A DNA stretch of 64,000 nucleotides from Pinirhizobacter sp036499745. GTDB lineage: Bacteria > Pseudomonadota > Gammaproteobacteria > Xanthomonadales > Rhodanobacteraceae. Of this stretch, positions 16,531 to 25,089 are shown one piece after another. The notes beneath the pieces are model-generated. The model saw nothing but the letters and a program-made list of their open reading frames with translations, made no database searches and was not told the DNA's origin. The position numbers were made by a program, and so were the translations under genes. The first letter of the stretch is position 1; each line of letters begins with the position of its first letter. The stretch covers positions 62,001 through 126,000 of the forward strand of contig NZ_DASYDG010000019.1 in assembly GCF_036499745.1 (NCBI RefSeq), written 5' to 3'.

Positions 16531-16815
16531 ATGGACGTCTCCGCTCTCGGGTCGATCGCCACGATGCTGCAACCGGTCGGCCCCATCACCTCCATGGAAG
16601 ATCACCTGCGCATGGCCTACGCCCAGCTGCATGTGGAATCCGATTGGCAGAAGAAAGACATCCTGCGCCGCGTGCACGACCCGCACACGGCCAGCAGGCC
16701 CGAAGCCGTGCTGGGCCTTCAGCTGGATATGGCCCATCATGCCATTCAGACACAGGTTTTCTCGCAGGGTATGAAGAAAGCCACCGAAACCATCGAAACC
16801 CTGCTGAAATCGTAA
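16531..16815 (+). CDS. sctI: T3SS inner rod protein SctI (PrgJ family)
   Basis: A 94-residue rod/adaptor subunit (Salmonella PrgJ has 101) linking the export gate to the needle. The C-terminal half (LGLQLDMAHHAIQTQVFSQG, then a KKATETIETLL helix) has the alternating pattern of the family and ends at the expected hydrophobic tail. It follows the needle gene by eight bases, and its TAA overlaps the ATG of prgK by one base. Confidence 0.9.
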   Translation: MDVSALGSIATMLQPVGPITSMEDHLRMAYAQLHVESDWQKKDILRRVHDPHTASRPEAVLGLQLDMAHHAIQTQVFSQGMKKATETIETLLKS

Positions 16816-17576
16816 TGAGTACCTACCTGAAAACCGGCGTCATCTTGCTGGCTTGCGGGCTCCTTGCTGCCTGCGACAAACCCCTGTTGCAAGGATTGAC
16901 CGAACGTCAGGCCAACGAAGTTGTTGCCGTGTTGCTAGCTCAGAACATCGACGCCAGCAAGCGGTCGGCGGGGAAGGCCGGTTTTGTGGTCGACGTGCCA
17001 TCCGCGGATATGGGCGACGCTGTGGAGGTCGTCCAGCGTGAAAACCTGCCCAGTGCGCCACGAGTGGAGATCGCTTCGGCGTTTCCGGCCGACGCCATGG
17101 TCAGCACGCCTGAAGGCGAGCGTGCGAGGCTTTATTCCGCCATCGAACAGCGCCTCGAGCAATCACTGGCTCGTTTTGAAGGGGTAGCCGAAGCCCGCGT
17201 GCATGTGAGCTACGACACGCGCCGGGTGGCTTCACGTCGCGACGAAGACGTGCCGATGCACGTGGCAGCCTTGCTCGTGCATCGCGGCGGCGGCGACGCA
17301 GACATCCTGGTACAGGCAGTCAAGCGTTTCCTGAAGAACAGCTTCGCACGCGTGGAGTACGACAATGTATCGGTGCTGGTCACGCGCGCGCCTCCCGAAC
17401 GCGTGGTGGCCGTCACCCCTGCACGTCGCGATGCCGACGCTGTCACGGCCTGGCTTGCGGGTGCCGCGGCGTTGACGGCAGCCGGGGCCGTCATCGCCTT
17501 TGCACTTGCACGCGGACGCGCAGGGCGCTGGCGCACACTGATGGCCTCCCGATGGCGGCCACGGGAGAATCGCTGA
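16815..17576 (+). CDS. sctJ: T3SS inner-membrane ring lipoprotein SctJ (PrgK family)
   Basis: A 253-residue inner ring lipoprotein (Salmonella PrgK has 252). The signal peptide ends in a clear lipobox (LLAAC, Cys20). Two ring-building domains follow: residues 20-75 with EVVAVLLAQNIDASKR, and 95-185 with VSVLVTRA at its end. A C-terminal membrane helix lies at about residues 208-232 (AWLAGAAALTAAGAVIAFAL). The ATG at 16815 overlaps the sctI stop; the longer open frame upstream overlaps sctI and was rejected. The stop overlaps the orgA start. Confidence 0.95.
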   Translation: MSTYLKTGVILLACGLLAACDKPLLQGLTERQANEVVAVLLAQNIDASKRSAGKAGFVVDVPSADMGDAVEVVQRENLPSAPRVEIASAFPADAMVSTPEGERARLYSAIEQRLEQSLARFEGVAEARVHVSYDTRRVASRRDEDVPMHVAALLVHRGGGDADILVQAVKRFLKNSFARVEYDNVSVLVTRAPPERVVAVTPARRDADAVTAWLAGAAALTAAGAVIAFALARGRAGRWRTLMASRWRPRENR

Positions 17577-18124
17577 TGCGTGGCCTGTCGCCGGCAGTCA
17601 TGAACATCCTCTTCGATCCAGCGGGGTATTTCGCCTGCTGGAACGACGACGATCGCCGCGCCTGGTCACCACGGCAGCGATCGGCCCTGAACGATTACCT
17701 GCACGCGGAGTATCGACTGCCATCGTATGACGGCAGGGCCCCACTTAGCGAAGGCGTGGCCCGCATCATTCGTGGTTGGGCCAACCTGCGTTCAGCTGCG
17801 GCATACATGGCTGCGGCTCGCCACGCGCGGTCCCTACAGGCATCGCGCTTCTTTGCCGGCCTGCCGCCGTCGATCCACGCCTTCATGCGGATAGGTTTCA
17901 CCGTGTCGGGCAAGGAGCCTCCCGAAGGCATCAGCAGCCAGGAGGCACTCGTCGGCTTGGGTGGCGCAACCCTGGCGGCGCTGGCACCCTCGCTGCCTGC
18001 GTGGCTCTCCAGCCGGATCAGTCTGCAGTTCGCCGACCTGCCCATGGCCGAGCTCGACCATGCCCCGTTCGACCTGCCTTGCTTCTGGAGTGCCCTAAGC
18101 CATGCTTCGCGCCATCCCCTCTAA
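17576..18124 (+). CDS. sctK: T3SS sorting-platform adaptor SctK (OrgA family)
   Basis: A 182-residue cytoplasmic protein that joins the SctQ pods to the inner-membrane ring (Salmonella OrgA has about 199). Recognisable features are the N-terminal NILFDPAGYFACWN, a helical middle part, and the position between prgK and orgB. The ATG at 17576 shares one base with the prgK stop. The 3' end overlaps orgB by 23 bases. Sequence conservation in the family is low, so the call leans on synteny plus the N-terminal motif. Confidence 0.88.
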   Translation: MRGLSPAVMNILFDPAGYFACWNDDDRRAWSPRQRSALNDYLHAEYRLPSYDGRAPLSEGVARIIRGWANLRSAAAYMAAARHARSLQASRFFAGLPPSIHAFMRIGFTVSGKEPPEGISSQEALVGLGGATLAALAPSLPAWLSSRISLQFADLPMAELDHAPFDLPCFWSALSHASRHPL

Positions 18125-18758
18125 TGCCCTGGATTGTTGCGTCGATGGGGTAAGAATCCCCGCCAGCACGATGCGCCGCACCGATACCGCCTCGCGCCTG
18201 GACGCCTATGCCCGTCGTCGCGCTGCAAGCATCGTCGCCGAGGCCCAGGTCGAAGCCGAAGCACTGCGTCGTCGTGCCGCCGAAGACGCCTATCGCGAGG
18301 CTCGCACACAGGCGGCGCAGGTACTCCTTGGCATCATCCAGGACGTCGGACAACTTCGGTCCCGCCTGCTTGAAGGCGTTATGGTGCAGGCGCGTCAATG
18401 CCTGCGTGATCATTGCGCCGAAGCGGGGTTCACGACTGCCTGGGTCGAGCGAGCCTGCCAGGTCGTGGTGGATGAAGGTGGCACAACATCGCGGGTGCAG
18501 GTTCCCCGCACGGACGGCGAGCTTTTCCACACGCTGCGCATCCTCCTCGACGACACGGTGGTCGTCGAGCAGGCCGATGTGCCGTGCCTGCGGGTGGAAC
18601 GGGGCGAACTTGTCCTTGAGTACGACCCTGAACATGTCGTGTTCGATGCCGGCATCAAGCAACCTGCGCCTGATACGCAAGTACTTCACGATGGCTTGGC
18701 CGCCATTGCCTCCGGCTACGCCGATGCCGTCGTCGGACCAAGGCTTCCTTCCCCATGA
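18102..18758 (+). CDS. sctL: T3SS ATPase regulator SctL (OrgB family)
   Basis: A 218-residue stator/cradle protein linking the ATPase to SctQ (Salmonella OrgB has 226). The N terminus (MLRAIPSN, then VDGVRIPAST) parallels OrgB, which supports ATG 18102 over the later ATG at 18171 even though the gene then overlaps orgA by 23 bases. An Ala/Arg/Glu-rich coiled coil covers about residues 28-70 and a compact C-terminal domain follows, as in the SctL/FliH family. Confidence 0.88.
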   Translation: MLRAIPSNALDCCVDGVRIPASTMRRTDTASRLDAYARRRAASIVAEAQVEAEALRRRAAEDAYREARTQAAQVLLGIIQDVGQLRSRLLEGVMVQARQCLRDHCAEAGFTTAWVERACQVVVDEGGTTSRVQVPRTDGELFHTLRILLDDTVVVEQADVPCLRVERGELVLEYDPEHVVFDAGIKQPAPDTQVLHDGLAAIASGYADAVVGPRLPSP

Positions 18759-18771
18759 ACCGGAAAAACCG

Positions 18772-19011
18772 ATGCAAATCCTCACTGCAATCCCCGGCTT
18801 GTTGAGCCATCAGAAGCACGACACCTCGATCCCGCCAAGCCAACGACTCGCCGAGACCCTGGCTGACGACGTAGAGCCGGACCCGGAGCCGGTGGATTTC
18901 GTCGGTGACACCGTCCGGCGCATCCTGCGAGACAAGATATGGGCCGGTATCATGGGCGCGGACGAAGAGGAGAGCGGCATACCCCCGCTAGACAGCATGT
19001 ACGAGCTCTAG
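18772..19011 (+). CDS. Small acidic protein at the orgC position
   Basis: A 79-residue ORF beginning 13 bases after orgB, the last gene of the secretion locus. In SPI-1 this slot holds orgC (about 150 residues), a secreted helper of needle polymerisation, but I cannot align this shorter protein with it. The middle is strongly acidic (DDVEPDPEPVDF), followed by a helical VGDTVRRILRDKIWAGIMG and a polar tail. The ribosome-binding site is weak (GGAAAAA). It may be a short OrgC analogue, another export-related protein, or unrelated. Confidence 0.55.
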   Translation: MQILTAIPGLLSHQKHDTSIPPSQRLAETLADDVEPDPEPVDFVGDTVRRILRDKIWAGIMGADEEESGIPPLDSMYEL

Positions 19012-19065
19012 CTACCCGGCGCTCCGCGTGCTATCAAGGCGACGGTTGTAACAAGCGAGGAGCGC

Positions 19066-19890
19066 ATGGACGACGCAAACCCACGTCGCGCACTGGTCAC
19101 AGGAGCCTCGGCGGGCATCGGTGAGGCTTTCGCGCGCCAGTTGGCGTCGTGCGGCTATCGCTTGGTACTGACTGCGCGGCGCGCTGACCGACTCCAGGCA
19201 CTGGCCGAGGAACTACGACTTCGCCATCATGTGGATGTCCAGGTTATCGCGCTGAATCTTGCCGATCCCGGAGCGCCGGTGCAGCTGGTTGCGGAGTTGG
19301 CCCGCCGAGACCTGTGCATCGACATGCTGGTGAACAACGCAGGCTATGGCGTACCCGGTCATTTCGACGCGGTGACCTGGCAAACGCATGCACAATTCCT
19401 GCAAGTGATGATAACCGCGCCCACCGAACTGGCGCATCGCCTGCTGCCGGCGATGCGCGCGCGCGGCTACGGTTACATCATCAACGTCGCCTCGTTGGCT
19501 GGGCTTATGCCGGGAACCGCCGGACAATCCCTTTACGCCGCGGCCAAGTCGTATCTGATCAAATTCTCGCAGTCGCTGTCACTGGAGAACCTGCCCGCCG
19601 GCGTACACGTTACGGCGGTGTGCCCGGGCCTTACCTACAGCGAGTTCCACGACGTTACCGGTACCCGGTCACTGGTATCCAGGCTGCCGCGCTGGTTGTG
19701 GATGGATGCCGATACCGTCGTCCGGCAGTCACTGGCGGCGGTGGGCCATGGGGATGCCGTCTACGTCAACGGTCGGGCCAATCGCCTTGTCAAGATACTG
19801 TTCAAATGCCTGCCCGATGGCATGGCCTTGCGATTGGTCGGCCGTCGGTCAGCTGATTTCCGCGCCCAGGAAACGGCTACCCATTCCTGA
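19066..19890 (+). CDS. Short-chain dehydrogenase/reductase
   Basis: A 274-residue classical SDR oxidoreductase using NAD(P)H. The cofactor motif GASAGIGEAFA is at residues 13-23, NNAGYG near residue 88, and the catalytic Tyr and Lys in YAAAKSYLI near residue 155, preceded by an active-site Ser in NVASLAGLMPG. The C terminus carries a hydrophobic and basic tail (ANRLVKILFKCLPDG) as in the DltE/YqjQ-like group. The substrate is not predictable. An AGGAGCGC lies before the ATG. It follows the T3SS block by 54 bases on the same strand; no functional link is evident. Confidence 0.88.
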   Translation: MDDANPRRALVTGASAGIGEAFARQLASCGYRLVLTARRADRLQALAEELRLRHHVDVQVIALNLADPGAPVQLVAELARRDLCIDMLVNNAGYGVPGHFDAVTWQTHAQFLQVMITAPTELAHRLLPAMRARGYGYIINVASLAGLMPGTAGQSLYAAAKSYLIKFSQSLSLENLPAGVHVTAVCPGLTYSEFHDVTGTRSLVSRLPRWLWMDADTVVRQSLAAVGHGDAVYVNGRANRLVKILFKCLPDGMALRLVGRRSADFRAQETATHS

Positions 19891-20022
19891 TACCTGAACA
19901 GCGGGTGGGGATAGTCAACGCCGCACACGCGCAGCCTTCACACCGTTCGCTACCGCGCTTGCCTAGTCTCGTCGTCACTTGCCGCCACGGCGGTTTCCAC
20001 GCCAGAACCAAGGAACAAGACG

Positions 20023-20478
20023 ATGAGCACGAACGACCATGACGTGAAAGTCCTTAATGGCCTTATCGAATCCACGATCGACAGTGCCGAAGGCTATGCA
20101 GAAGCTGCCAAGGACACCCAGAGCACCCGCTTCACTTCGCTGTTCCAAAGCCGCGCAGGTGAACGCCGTCAGGTGGCCGGGGTACTCCAGCGCCAGGTTC
20201 GCACCCTGGGCGGCAAACCCGATGACGACGGCACCGTGCTGGCTTCGGCTCACCGCCTGTTCGTGAATCTTCGCAAGAGCCTGAGCTCGGGCGATACCGC
20301 CGTGGTGGATGAAGTGGAGCGCGGCGAAGATCACATCAAGGCGAAGTTTGAGAGTGCGTTGAAGGACAAAGAGGTTTCGCCGTCCACGCTTACCGTCATC
20401 AATGAAGCCTATGCTTCGGTACGCCAGGGGCACGACCAGATGCGCGATCTCAAGCACGCACTGCACAATAAGACTTGA
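20023..20478 (+). CDS. PA2169-family four-helix-bundle protein (DUF2383)
   Basis: A 151-residue soluble helical protein. The pattern LNGLIESTIDSAEGYAEAA near the N terminus and INEAYASVRQGHDQMRDLKH at the C terminus fits the DUF2383/PA2169 family, a ferritin-like four-helix bundle. Its role is unknown; members are often stress-induced. The gene stands alone, with an upstream AAGGAAC, and is followed about 45 bases later by a GC-rich hairpin that may end transcription. Confidence 0.85.
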   Translation: MSTNDHDVKVLNGLIESTIDSAEGYAEAAKDTQSTRFTSLFQSRAGERRQVAGVLQRQVRTLGGKPDDDGTVLASAHRLFVNLRKSLSSGDTAVVDEVERGEDHIKAKFESALKDKEVSPSTLTVINEAYASVRQGHDQMRDLKHALHNKT

Positions 20479-20515
20479 TCGGCTCAACCGCGTACGATGA
20501 TGTTGAAGATCGGCT

Positions 20516-21325
20516 TCAAGGCCGGGGAGGCTGTGCGCCTTCCCCGGTTCTTCGCGGGGTCGTGTGCTCGGTGGGTGCCAGTATTTTTGCGATGATCTGG
20601 GTCAGATCGTCGCGATGATCCTTGATCCACACCGACATCGCCGTGCAAAGCTTTGTACCGTGATGAGCGATGATTTCGCTGTATTCCGCGGTGGAGTAGT
20701 ACGTGATCGCAGCCAGGTCTCGCCGCGCCGCATGCACTGCCGCACGGCTGAAAGCTTCCGCGCCGTGGGCGCCAGAAGTTTTCGTTAGCACCATGGAGCC
20801 ATGCGGCTGTGGTCCATCGTCCGTCAACTGAATGACGGCGTCGGTGTCCGTCATGTCGATACAACCGTCCGTCGCCGCACTGGCCCTGCACAGAACGCCT
20901 CCATCGGTATCCAGTACGCAGAGCGCTTTGTCATCCCTGAACTGACGCCAGTAGGTCGAACTCACGGCGGCGGTGGCAAGCAGCGCCCATCTTATGAAAT
21001 CGTTCTTGTCGTTACCTCGGCAGTGGATACTGCCTGCTAAGCAGCGGGTACGTATGATCCAGTTATCATCGGCCGGGTCGGCATGCCGAGACCTGGATTT
21101 TTGTGTCAGGACCACTCCACCGATGCGCTGTTCTACGCTCGTGGTTCCCGGAGCCAGCGGCGGCGGTACATTCAATGCCTCTTCGATCCAGTCACGGAAC
21201 TTCAGTTCCCCACAAGGCAGTGCGCGCTGCCCGGACGTGCTCGCCGTTCGCGAACCTTCCCACGGCCGATGAAAACATCTGGCGCTCAAGTTCGATGCTG
21301 AAGAGGCGTTCGTCGCTTTGGGCAT
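20516..21325 (-). CDS. Doubtful hypothetical protein
   Basis: A 269-codon open frame in an otherwise empty stretch. I recognise no domain, signal peptide or membrane helix. The C-terminal half, from about MTDTDAVIQLTDDG on, has a more protein-like composition (SRAAVHAARRDLAAITYYS, then LTQIIAKILAP) than the first 100 residues, so a shorter gene starting near 20854 is possible. The last residues are encoded by a terminator-like hairpin, which weakens the case. It could be a decayed or genus-specific gene. If it is not real, bases 20479-21522 hold nothing I can identify apart from that hairpin. Confidence 0.35.
   Translation of the reverse strand: MPKATNASSASNLSARCFHRPWEGSRTASTSGQRALPCGELKFRDWIEEALNVPPPLAPGTTSVEQRIGGVVLTQKSRSRHADPADDNWIIRTRCLAGSIHCRGNDKNDFIRWALLATAAVSSTYWRQFRDDKALCVLDTDGGVLCRASAATDGCIDMTDTDAVIQLTDDGPQPHGSMVLTKTSGAHGAEAFSRAAVHAARRDLAAITYYSTAEYSEIIAHHGTKLCTAMSVWIKDHRDDLTQIIAKILAPTEHTTPRRTGEGAQPPRP
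20522..20547 (+). terminator. GC-rich hairpin downstream of the DUF2383 gene
   Basis: CCGGGGA plus GGC pairs with GCC plus TCCCCGG around a five-base loop (one bulged T), making a ten-pair stem, then TTCTTC. It is a plausible intrinsic terminator for 20023-20478, although the T run is poor. It also falls in the last codons of the doubtful minus-strand ORF 20516-21325. Confidence 0.45.
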
Positions 21326-21522
21326 GCTCTACCTACTTCGAAGGGAACATCTGTAAGGCTATGCCGCGCACGACGTCGTGTCTGTCAAATACCAACCGGT
21401 ACCGGCGAGAACATATCCGACACTGAAACGGCGGAAATGACCACGATAGTTTGACCCCACAGCCGGCAGACGTGCTTTGCTCCGACGAGCACAGTGCGAG
21501 TCCCCGGGTCGAGAATATCGCC

Positions 21523-22749
21523 ATGAACCACGCCGCCATCTTGTTCCTTGTCCTTATTGCAATGGGTTCCACGGCCTTTCCTGCCCAGGCCACCGTTCCC
21601 GATTCCCTCGCGCGTCCATTCGCGCTTGGCCACGATGCAAGCACCTACGTGCGCTGCCATTACCGCATAAACCCGCACGCCAACATCCCCGAGACACGCT
21701 GGACATGGGCACGCACACCCACCGGCACTTATTTCTCGATAAAGGGTCACTGGGCGTACCCATCGCTCAAGTCGGCCAACCTTTTCTTTACCGATATCTC
21801 GCAGGACACCATGGCGGCACAGTGTCGCGACACCCTTCGCAGGGAAGGGGAAGGGGAGGGCGCCTTCATGGCGGCCACCGCGGCCGACACGATGTTTTCA
21901 TACGACTACGGCATCTGGACCAACGACGCCCGCAAGGCATCGCCAGGCATCACCCGAATGATCGTCTTCGGTGACAGTCTCAGCGACACGATCAATGCGT
22001 GGAACCGTAGCTTGCACCTGGCTCCGCACACGAAGAGCTGGTCAGGCGGCCGATTCAGCAACGGGCACGTGTGGCCGGAAGTCGCCTCGAAACTTACCGG
22101 ATTGGATCTTGTGAACTTCGCTTTCGGCGCCGCCGCCGCGGATGGCAACGTGCTTATTCCGGGCGTCGTCCAGCAGGTGGCTACATGGCGCCGGTTACGA
22201 ACTACAGCCAGCAGCGTGGATGACGACCGCAACGTGTACGTCGTGCTTATCGGCGGGAATGACTTCATCAACTATGGCAAGCAGGCCGATCAGGTACTCG
22301 CGCATGTTGAATCGGCCGCGCGCATGTTGCTGGACGATGGAGCCCGGGACATCGTTCTGATGAACCTGCCTGACGTTTCCCTGGCGCCTGAGGTGCACGG
22401 CACACCGCACGAGCTTACCGTTCGCGAACAGGTGCTGGCCTTCAATGCCGGGCTCGAGCAGCTGCGGACGCGACTTTCCGGACGCGCGCGCGTCGACGTC
22501 TTCGACGCCTTTTCGCACTTTTCGGCAACCCTGGAACGTCCGTCGGACTACGGCATCGACAACATCCGTGACAGTTGCCTTGATATCCATGGCAAGGGCC
22601 CTCTGGTCTACGCAGGGCGACACGCCGTGGCGAAGGCGTGCATCAACGCCGATACGTATCTTTTCTGGGATAAGTTGCATCCCACACGCCGCGTCCATGC
22701 CGTGCTGGGCGAGGCGATGGCAGACTTCATCGCCTCACGTCGAAAGTAA
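21523..22749 (+). CDS. Secreted GDSL lipase/phospholipase, thermolabile-haemolysin type
   Basis: A 408-residue SGNH/GDSL esterase with an N-terminal signal peptide (about 25 residues ending PAQA). Residues 30-140 form the extra N-terminal domain typical of thermolabile haemolysin and VvPlpA-type phospholipases (SYDYGIWTND just before the enzyme). Catalytic Ser152 lies in FGDSLSD, block III in GGND, and the Asp-His pair in WDKLHPT near the C terminus. Start 21523 is chosen because the signal peptide follows directly; the open frame upstream (from 21451) lacks one. Expected to hydrolyse phospholipid or ester bonds outside the cytoplasm. It sits alone, 2.5 kb from the T3SS. Confidence 0.88.
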   Translation: MNHAAILFLVLIAMGSTAFPAQATVPDSLARPFALGHDASTYVRCHYRINPHANIPETRWTWARTPTGTYFSIKGHWAYPSLKSANLFFTDISQDTMAAQCRDTLRREGEGEGAFMAATAADTMFSYDYGIWTNDARKASPGITRMIVFGDSLSDTINAWNRSLHLAPHTKSWSGGRFSNGHVWPEVASKLTGLDLVNFAFGAAAADGNVLIPGVVQQVATWRRLRTTASSVDDDRNVYVVLIGGNDFINYGKQADQVLAHVESAARMLLDDGARDIVLMNLPDVSLAPEVHGTPHELTVREQVLAFNAGLEQLRTRLSGRARVDVFDAFSHFSATLERPSDYGIDNIRDSCLDIHGKGPLVYAGRHAVAKACINADTYLFWDKLHPTRRVHAVLGEAMADFIASRRK

Positions 22750-22760
22750 GCTCCCCGCGG

Positions 22761-23696
22761 TTAGCCCAGCTTGTAGCCGAACTGTTCCTCAAACGCCCCA
22801 GCGAATTCCTCGTAGGTAAAGTGCTGGTTCTGCGTGCCCGGGTGTTCCACCTTCAACGCACCCATCAACGATGCCATGCGGCCAATCGTCTTCCAGTCCC
22901 AGCCTTTCATGATGCCGAAGATCAGGCCCGCACGATAAGCATCACCGCAACCGGTGGGATCGACCACCTGGCGTTCACGCGCCGGCGGGATCTCGATCAC
23001 CTCGCCGTTGGCATGAATCAGCGACCCACGCGGACCTAGCGTGATGATGTACGCCTTTACGCGCGAAGCGATGTCCGAAGCGCTCCAGCCCGTACGCTGC
23101 TGTAGTAGCTGCGACTCGTAATCGTTGACGATCACGTAGGTCGACTGTTCGATCATGGTCCGGAATTCCTCGCCGCTGAACAACGGCATGGCCTGGCCCG
23201 GATCGAAGATGAAGGGTACGCCGCGTGCGGCGAAGTCGGCCGTATGCTGCAACATGGCTTCGCGGCCATCCGGTGCCACGATGCCGAACTCGCAATCCTT
23301 CACGTCACCCACATGGTTGTGGTGGGCGCTGGACATCGCACCCGGATGGAAGGCGGTGATCTGGTTGTTGTCCAGGTCCGTGGTGATGAAACACTGCGGG
23401 GTGAACTGGTCAGAGAATTCGCGCACGCCGTCGAGCGGGATGCCGAACTTTTCAAGATGCTCGCGATAGGGTGCGAAATCCTGTCCCACGGTAGCCATCG
23501 GCAGCGGGTCGCCGCCGAGCAACTTCAGGTTGTAGGCAATGTTGCCCGCGCAGCCGCCGAATTCGCGGCGCATCTGCGGCACAAGGAAGGACACATTCAA
23601 GATGTGCACCTTGTCCGGCAGGATGTGGTTCTTGAACTGGTCGGGGAACACCATGATGGTGTCGTAGGCCAGGGATCCACAAATCACGGCTGACAT
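22761..23696 (-). CDS. PfkB-family carbohydrate/nucleoside kinase
   Basis: A 311-residue ribokinase-fold kinase. The N-terminal signature is GGCAGNIAYNLKLLGG (residues 47-62) and the C-terminal one is DPTGCGDAYRAGLIFG (about 247-262), with the GCGD anion hole and the catalytic Asp. The overall pattern is closest to adenosine kinase/sugar kinase members found in Xanthomonadales; the substrate (adenosine, ribose or another sugar) is uncertain. It is transcribed divergently from mreB; the 249-base gap between them should hold both promoters. Confidence 0.88.
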   Translation of the reverse strand: MSAVICGSLAYDTIMVFPDQFKNHILPDKVHILNVSFLVPQMRREFGGCAGNIAYNLKLLGGDPLPMATVGQDFAPYREHLEKFGIPLDGVREFSDQFTPQCFITTDLDNNQITAFHPGAMSSAHHNHVGDVKDCEFGIVAPDGREAMLQHTADFAARGVPFIFDPGQAMPLFSGEEFRTMIEQSTYVIVNDYESQLLQQRTGWSASDIASRVKAYIITLGPRGSLIHANGEVIEIPPARERQVVDPTGCGDAYRAGLIFGIMKGWDWKTIGRMASLMGALKVEHPGTQNQHFTYEEFAGAFEEQFGYKLG

Positions 23697-23945
23697 GTTG
23701 CTGCTACCCCCGAGGGTTATTCGGGCGCGCCGGCCCGGTGCCGGGGCGCAAAGGGTCCAGATGGTACTAAAAGACAGGTCCCGTGACGATCTTCCGGTTC
23801 CGGGCGCCGGCGACGTGCCGTGGCAGGAATCGCGCGCATCCTTCGGTTCGACAAGGCTTTCTTAACGAAAGCGCCCTTGCGTGGGAGGGGGGGCGTCACT
23901 ACCATGACGCGTTGACTTTTTCTCCTCCCGGCAGCCCCAGGTCTC

Positions 23946-24992
23946 ATGTTCAAGAAGTTTCGCGGCATCTTTTCCAACGATATTTCCATCGACCTGGGTA
24001 CGGCCAATACGCTCATTTATGTGCGCGGCCAGGGTATCGTCCTGAACGAACCCTCCGTGGTCGCCATTCGCCAGGACCGCGGTCCCGGTGGTCCGCGCAC
24101 GGTGGCAGCGGTGGGTACCGACGCCAAGCGCATGCTGGGCCGCACCCCCGGGAATATCGCCACGGTCCGTCCGATGAAGGACGGCGTGATCGCCGACTTC
24201 ACCATGACCGAGGCCATGCTGCAGCACTTCATCAAGCAGGTGCACCGCTCGCGCCTGCTGCGCCCCAGCCCCCGTGTGCTGGTGTGCGTACCTTGCGGTT
24301 CCACCCAGGTGGAGCGCCGCGCGATCAAGGAATCAGCCGAAGGCGCCGGTGCACGCGACGTTTTCCTGATCGAAGAACCCATGGCCGCAGCGATCGGTGC
24401 CGGCATCCCGGTGCACGAGGCGCGTGGCTCGATGGTGCTCGATATCGGCGGCGGGACGTCGGAAGTGGCTGTCATCTCCTTGAATGGCATCGTTTATTCG
24501 CAGTCCGTGCGCGTGGGCGGCGATCGTTTCGACGAGGCCATCATCAACTACGTGCGCCGCAACCACGGCACCTTGATTGGTGAATCCACGGCCGAGCGCA
24601 TCAAGCTGGAGATCGGCTGCGCGTTCCCGCAGAGCGAGGTCAAGGAAATCGAGATCTCCGGCCGCAACCTGGCCGAAGGTGTTCCGCGCATGTTCACGAT
24701 CAACTCCAACGAGGTGCTCGAGGCGCTGCACGAACCGCTCTCCGGCATCGTTGCCGCGGTGAAAAGCGCGCTGGAGCAGACCCCTCCGGAGCTCTGCTCT
24801 GATGTTGCCGAGCGCGGCATCGTGCTGACCGGCGGCGGCGCCCTGCTGCGCGACCTGGACCGCCTGGTCTCGGAAGAAACCGGCCTGCACGTGCAGGTGG
24901 CCGATGAGCCCCTCACCTGTGTCGCCCGTGGCGGTGGCAAGGCGCTGGAACTGATCGACCAGCACGGCAGCGATTTCTTCGCCCCGGAGTAG
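23946..24992 (+). CDS. mreB: Rod-shape cytoskeletal protein MreB
   Basis: A 348-residue bacterial actin homologue that guides the elongation machinery along the inner membrane. It has the actin-fold nucleotide motifs: DLGTANTLIY near the start, DIGGGTSEVAVIS in the middle and LTGGGALLRDLD near the end. Length matches the family (about 347). The N-terminal MFKKFRG is the membrane-binding amphipathic helix. It heads the mreBCD-mrdA-rodA run; the gap of about 97 bases to mreC contains a REP-like fragment. Confidence 0.98.
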   Translation: MFKKFRGIFSNDISIDLGTANTLIYVRGQGIVLNEPSVVAIRQDRGPGGPRTVAAVGTDAKRMLGRTPGNIATVRPMKDGVIADFTMTEAMLQHFIKQVHRSRLLRPSPRVLVCVPCGSTQVERRAIKESAEGAGARDVFLIEEPMAAAIGAGIPVHEARGSMVLDIGGGTSEVAVISLNGIVYSQSVRVGGDRFDEAIINYVRRNHGTLIGESTAERIKLEIGCAFPQSEVKEIEISGRNLAEGVPRMFTINSNEVLEALHEPLSGIVAAVKSALEQTPPELCSDVAERGIVLTGGGALLRDLDRLVSEETGLHVQVADEPLTCVARGGGKALELIDQHGSDFFAPE

Positions 24993-25002
24993 CCCTTTCC
25001 CG

Positions 25003-25070
25003 TTGTAGGAGCTTGCGCGCAGGCACCGCACCCTCGAGGCCGATGTTTCGCGGGTACGCCCGTCCCTACC
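25003..25070. repeat. REP-like palindromic fragment between mreB and mreC
   Basis: The stretch begins TTGTAGGAGC and ends GTCCCTACC, so GTAGG at one end is complemented by CCTAC at the other, with GC-rich segments between. GTAGGAGC-headed palindromes are a widespread class of repetitive extragenic elements in pseudomonads and xanthomonads. Only one copy is seen in this window, and the inner arms pair imperfectly. Confidence 0.4.
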
Positions 25071-25089
25071 TGAAGATCCAAGCTAGCCC

